64,000 nt of DNA from Primula veris (taxonomy: Eukaryota > Streptophyta > Magnoliopsida > Ericales > Primulaceae): positions 6,409,816 through 6,473,815 of the forward strand of contig OY821742.1 in NCBI GenBank assembly GCA_963682055.1. The letters are read 5' to 3'. The notes beneath the pieces were generated by a model. That model ran no database searches, was not told the DNA's origin, and saw only the letters and a program-made list of their open reading frames with translations. Below, in pieces: positions 61,675 through 64,000 of this stretch. Both the position numbers and the translations under genes were made by a program. Every line of letters starts with the position of its first letter. Positions within the stretch are counted from its first letter, which is position 1.

Positions 61675-61965
61675 GCTGGACGAAAATCCGAAAAAACAGA
61701 ACTGAACCGAACCGAAAAGACCGAAACTTTTTTGGGTCGGTTTCGGTTTACAATAAAACCGGACCGAAAAAAACAAAAAAAACCCGAAAAACCAAAAAAT
61801 AAGCGAAAAAAGCCGAAGAAAAATCGAAATACCGAAACCGGACCGAAACAAACCGGTTCGGTCCAAAAAATATAAATACCGAAAACCCCAAAAAAATCGA
61901 ACCGAAAAATTGATTGATTTCGGTTTTGTCAAAAACCGAAACCGAATCGGACCGAACCCAATCAT
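61675..61965. repeat. CCGAAC/ACCGAAAC-rich repeat, copy 2
   Basis: Shares TTTCGGTTTACAATAAAACC, ACCGAAACCGGACCGAAA and TTCGGTCCAAAAAATA with the copy at 59.4 kb, in the same orientation. A 100-codon minus-strand frame across it is a product of the repeat, not a gene. Repeats of this composition are dispersed in many plant genomes; the class is unknown to me. Confidence 0.8.
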
Positions 61966-62162
61966 GTTAGAGGGTATTAAACAACTTTTTTCCCAAAATC
62001 AATTAAAAACCCAGAAATCATTATTTTTAACCAATGTGCTGCCAAACCCCCCTTTTAATAAAATAAAATAAAATAAAAGAAAAGAAAAGATTGTCCTAAA
62101 AAACTCCATTTTCCATGGTTTAATAGTCTGCTTGGTCCACCACAGTCTATGTTCTTTCTCTT

Positions 62163-62169
<7 letters not shown>

Positions 62170-62199
<30 letters not shown>

Positions 62200-62200
62200 G
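62170..62200. repeat. (AT)n microsatellite in the CPK13 upstream region
   Basis: About 15 AT units, roughly 220 bp before the CPK13 start codon. Confidence 0.9.
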
Positions 62201-62421
62201 CATTTATTTACCCTCTCTCAACAACCCTCTATCACAATTCCCCTTTTTTTATTCCATTCTATTTAAACTATTTCATTAATAAAAAAAAACCACTCATTTC
62301 TTTCATTCATTACCCTCGTTTAGTCATTTGATTATGTGAAAAAAGAAAAAACAAGAAAAAAAGTTTTACTCAGTTTGCTTGCTAGTTAGTTTGCTTGTTT
62401 TTTAGCTTGTTTTTTTTTTTA

Positions 62422-63076
62422 ATGGGAAACTGCTGTAGATCTCCGGCCTCGGTTGCCCGAGAAGATGTCAAACCATCCGAAGGACCCAAGAAAAAGAACC
62501 GAGCCGAGAACAAAAAGAATGGAACTTTCAAGAAAAGTGGTGTGACGGTTTTGGTGAATGACAAGAATGATTGGTCAAGTGGAAAGAGTATTGAGAATAT
62601 TGAGGAAAAGTACTTGGTGGATAAGGAGTTGGGTCGTGGCGAATTCGGAGTAACTTACCTTTGCATAGACCGTTCGACTCGCGAGCTTCTAGCTTGCAAG
62701 TCTATTTCGAAGCGTAAGCTGAGGACCAATGTGGACTTAGATGATGTTAGGCGGGAAGTGGCGATAATGAAGCATTTGCCTAATGACCAGAGCATTGTTA
62801 GTTTGAGAGAGGCATGTGAGGATGAGAACGCGGTGCATTTGGTGATGGAGCTTTGTGAAGGGGGAGAGCTTTTTGATCGTATTGTTGCGAGGGGGCATTA
62901 TACTGAGAGAGCGGCTGCTAGTGTGACGAGGACAATTGTTGAGGTTGTGGAGCTTTGTCATGAAAACGGCGTTATTCATCGGGACTTGAAGCCCGAGAAC
63001 TTTTTGTTTGCCAATAAGAGGGAGAATTCGCCTCTCAAGGCTATCGATTTCGGCTTGTCTATATTTTTCAAACCAG
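62422..63076 (+). CDS. CPK13: Calcium-dependent protein kinase, CPK13 type, first exon only (gene continues past the window)
   Basis: Exon 1 encodes 218 residues plus one base and ends at [35 protein letters not shown] matches CPK13 closely. G2 is a myristoylation site and C4/C5 are palmitoylation candidates, suggesting membrane anchoring. The kinase domain begins with the glycine loop GRGEFG (71-76), then the catalytic Lys K93 in [10 protein letters not shown], the helix C Glu in REVAIMKHL, the hinge [20 protein letters not shown], the catalytic loop HRDLKPEN (D188) and DFG (D209). The rest of the kinase lobe, the autoinhibitory junction and the EF hands lie beyond position 64000. CPKs decode calcium signals; Arabidopsis CPK13 acts in guard cells. 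The in-window downstream sequence is intron. Confidence 0.95.
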
Positions 63077-64000
63077 GTATTAGCTTGCTTTTTTTTCTTA
63101 TTCTTCATATAAGTTGCATAATATTTTACTGCCAATAGAAATTAGGAAGCAATATAAGAAGGCTATAGAGTATAGACTCGTGCTCTCGCGCATATTGTGG
63201 AAATTTGAGAAAGCATCGCACAAATTGTGGGAATTTTAGGTTGATTTTATACCATGTATTAAAATTTGCCGATTATAGTGTTGTAGCATACTTGATAATA
63301 AGAGGGAGAATCTGCCTCTGGAGGCCATCGATTTCGGCTTGTGTATCTTTTTCAAACCAGGTATTAATGTTCTAAAACCAAGAGTAGTTTTTTTCCTTCT
63401 TCCTATAAGTTGCATAGTATTTTACTGCCAATTGGAATTAGGAAGGGATATAAGAAGGCTATATAGAGTATAGCCTCGCGCATATTGTTGAAATTTGAGA
63501 CAGATTGGTTTTTGTATTATAGCTAAAACTTGCCTATTATAGTGATGTAGCTCACCTGATAATAAGAAGAATAAGTTGGTGTTTTAAGGACTAAATCCAT
63601 CGGAGAACCGAGAGCCATCGGGAAGAAATTACAGGAGGACCCTATCCAATCGAGAAGCATTATTCAGACAGTCAGACTAGCCCTAAACTTAACAAGTAAA
63701 AGAAATCAGATGTTAGTTTTTACTAGGAGAGGAATATCTACAACTATAGAAATAAATAAAAATTGGATGAAAGGATAGATGTTCTTAAGCTGGAGGTAAG
63801 AACTATGATGTGTGCACCATATTTGCTGGGATGAAGAAGAGAATGTTGCACGGTAGAGCATTAGTGATATAGCTGGAGAAAGATTTAGTCCCCTGCATAT
63901 CGTAAAGAATTGAGAAAGATTGATTATTTTTACCATGTATTATAGCTAAAATTTGCCGATCATAGTGTTTAGCTCCACGGCTGATAAGGAAAAAAATTCA
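63000..64000 (+). repeat. Tandem duplication of the exon 1 end plus intron start in CPK13 intron 1
   Basis: Exon 1 sequence 63010-63076 (AATAAGAGGGAGAATTCGCC ... CAAACCAG|GTATTA) recurs at 63297-63360 with the donor intact (CAG|GTATTAATG). It encodes NKRENLPLEAIDFGLCIFFK plus PG without a stop. The following intron blocks (AAGTTGCATAATATTTTACT, GAAGGCTATA, GCGCATATTGT, TTGCCGATTATAGTG) also recur. A third partial copy begins near 63540-63560 and a worn one near 63890-64000. Confidence 0.88.

Larger units (their letters stand above)
59205..62421. other. Intergenic region between the unknown gene and CPK13
   Basis: No gene is supported. It contains two copies of a CCGAAC-rich repeat (separate entries), a Stowaway-like terminus near 59835 (ACTCTCTTTGTCTCATTAAA), and three CTGTAAATTACAG-type palindromic blocks at 60663-60722. 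The CPK13 leader and promoter lie at the right end. Confidence 0.5.

Noticed and set aside
61663..61965. 100-codon minus-strand frame
   Set aside because: It spans the CCGAAC-rich repeat and contains only Phe/Arg/Ser-rich translation of that repeat.
1..64000. tRNA or rRNA genes
   Set aside because: I looked for GGTTCGAATCC-like T-arm motifs and rRNA segments on both strands and saw none that fit; a dedicated scan would be needed to exclude a degenerate copy.

Overview
This is a stretch of a flowering-plant (eudicot) nuclear chromosome. It is AT-rich and intron-rich, its introns use GT-AG borders, and the proteins read most closely like Arabidopsis-type ELP1, HEXO1, RPL23A, PsbP-like, MKP1 and CPK13. 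I cannot place it to family. No bacterial, organellar, tRNA, rRNA or CRISPR feature was seen.

Layout. 0-9 kb: complete ELP1 (Elongator scaffold, 5 coding exons, 1337 aa) on +. 10.9-14.1 kb: a tiny two- or three-exon gene (62-71 aa) on +. 15.4-24.9 kb: complete beta-N-acetylhexosaminidase HEXO1 on - (15 coding exons, 556 aa, one of 17 nt), with a small TRIM-type retroelement in an intron. 25.3-33.7 kb: a nested transposon complex. A long palindromic foldback element (9-bp target duplication AACAACCCC) was split by a 6,965-bp Copia retrotransposon in minus orientation (5-bp duplication AAATC) whose two 222-bp LTRs look identical although its reverse transcriptase lacks the catalytic segment. 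33.7-41.6 kb: gene-poor repeats, including another inverted-repeat element at about 36.3-38.7 kb. 41.6-44.8 kb: RPL23A on +. 45.85-48.46 kb: an 8-exon PsbP-like thylakoid-lumen protein on -, convergent with RPL23A. 50.7-56.2 kb: MKP1 MAP-kinase phosphatase on +. 58.05-59.2 kb: an intronless repeat-containing protein of unknown function on -. 62.4 kb to the end: first exon of a CPK13-like calcium-dependent protein kinase on +, running off the window.

How the genes relate. They are independent eukaryotic transcription units, not an operon. HEXO1, MKP1 and RPL23A sit side by side on Arabidopsis chromosome 3 (At3g55260-At3g55280), and the paralogous RPL23A/PNSL1 pair is adjacent on chromosome 2 (At2g39460-At2g39470). 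The middle of the window therefore looks like an old conserved gene block, expanded here by transposons and partly rearranged.

Most interesting observations. (1) Inside the Copia element there are about twenty short hairpins whose stems differ but pair with themselves, around an almost constant 8-nt loop (ACGACAGG or ACGACTGG type); I know of no named feature that explains them. (2) ELP1 intron 1 is a tandem array that repeats the last 90 bp of exon 1. Two copies are still open, exactly 30 codons, and bounded by AG and GT, so they are candidate frame-preserving cassette exons. (3) Four other genes here (the small gene, RPL23A, MKP1, CPK13) also carry tandem arrays in their first intron or leader intron; in CPK13, and perhaps RPL23A, the unit includes exon 1 sequence.
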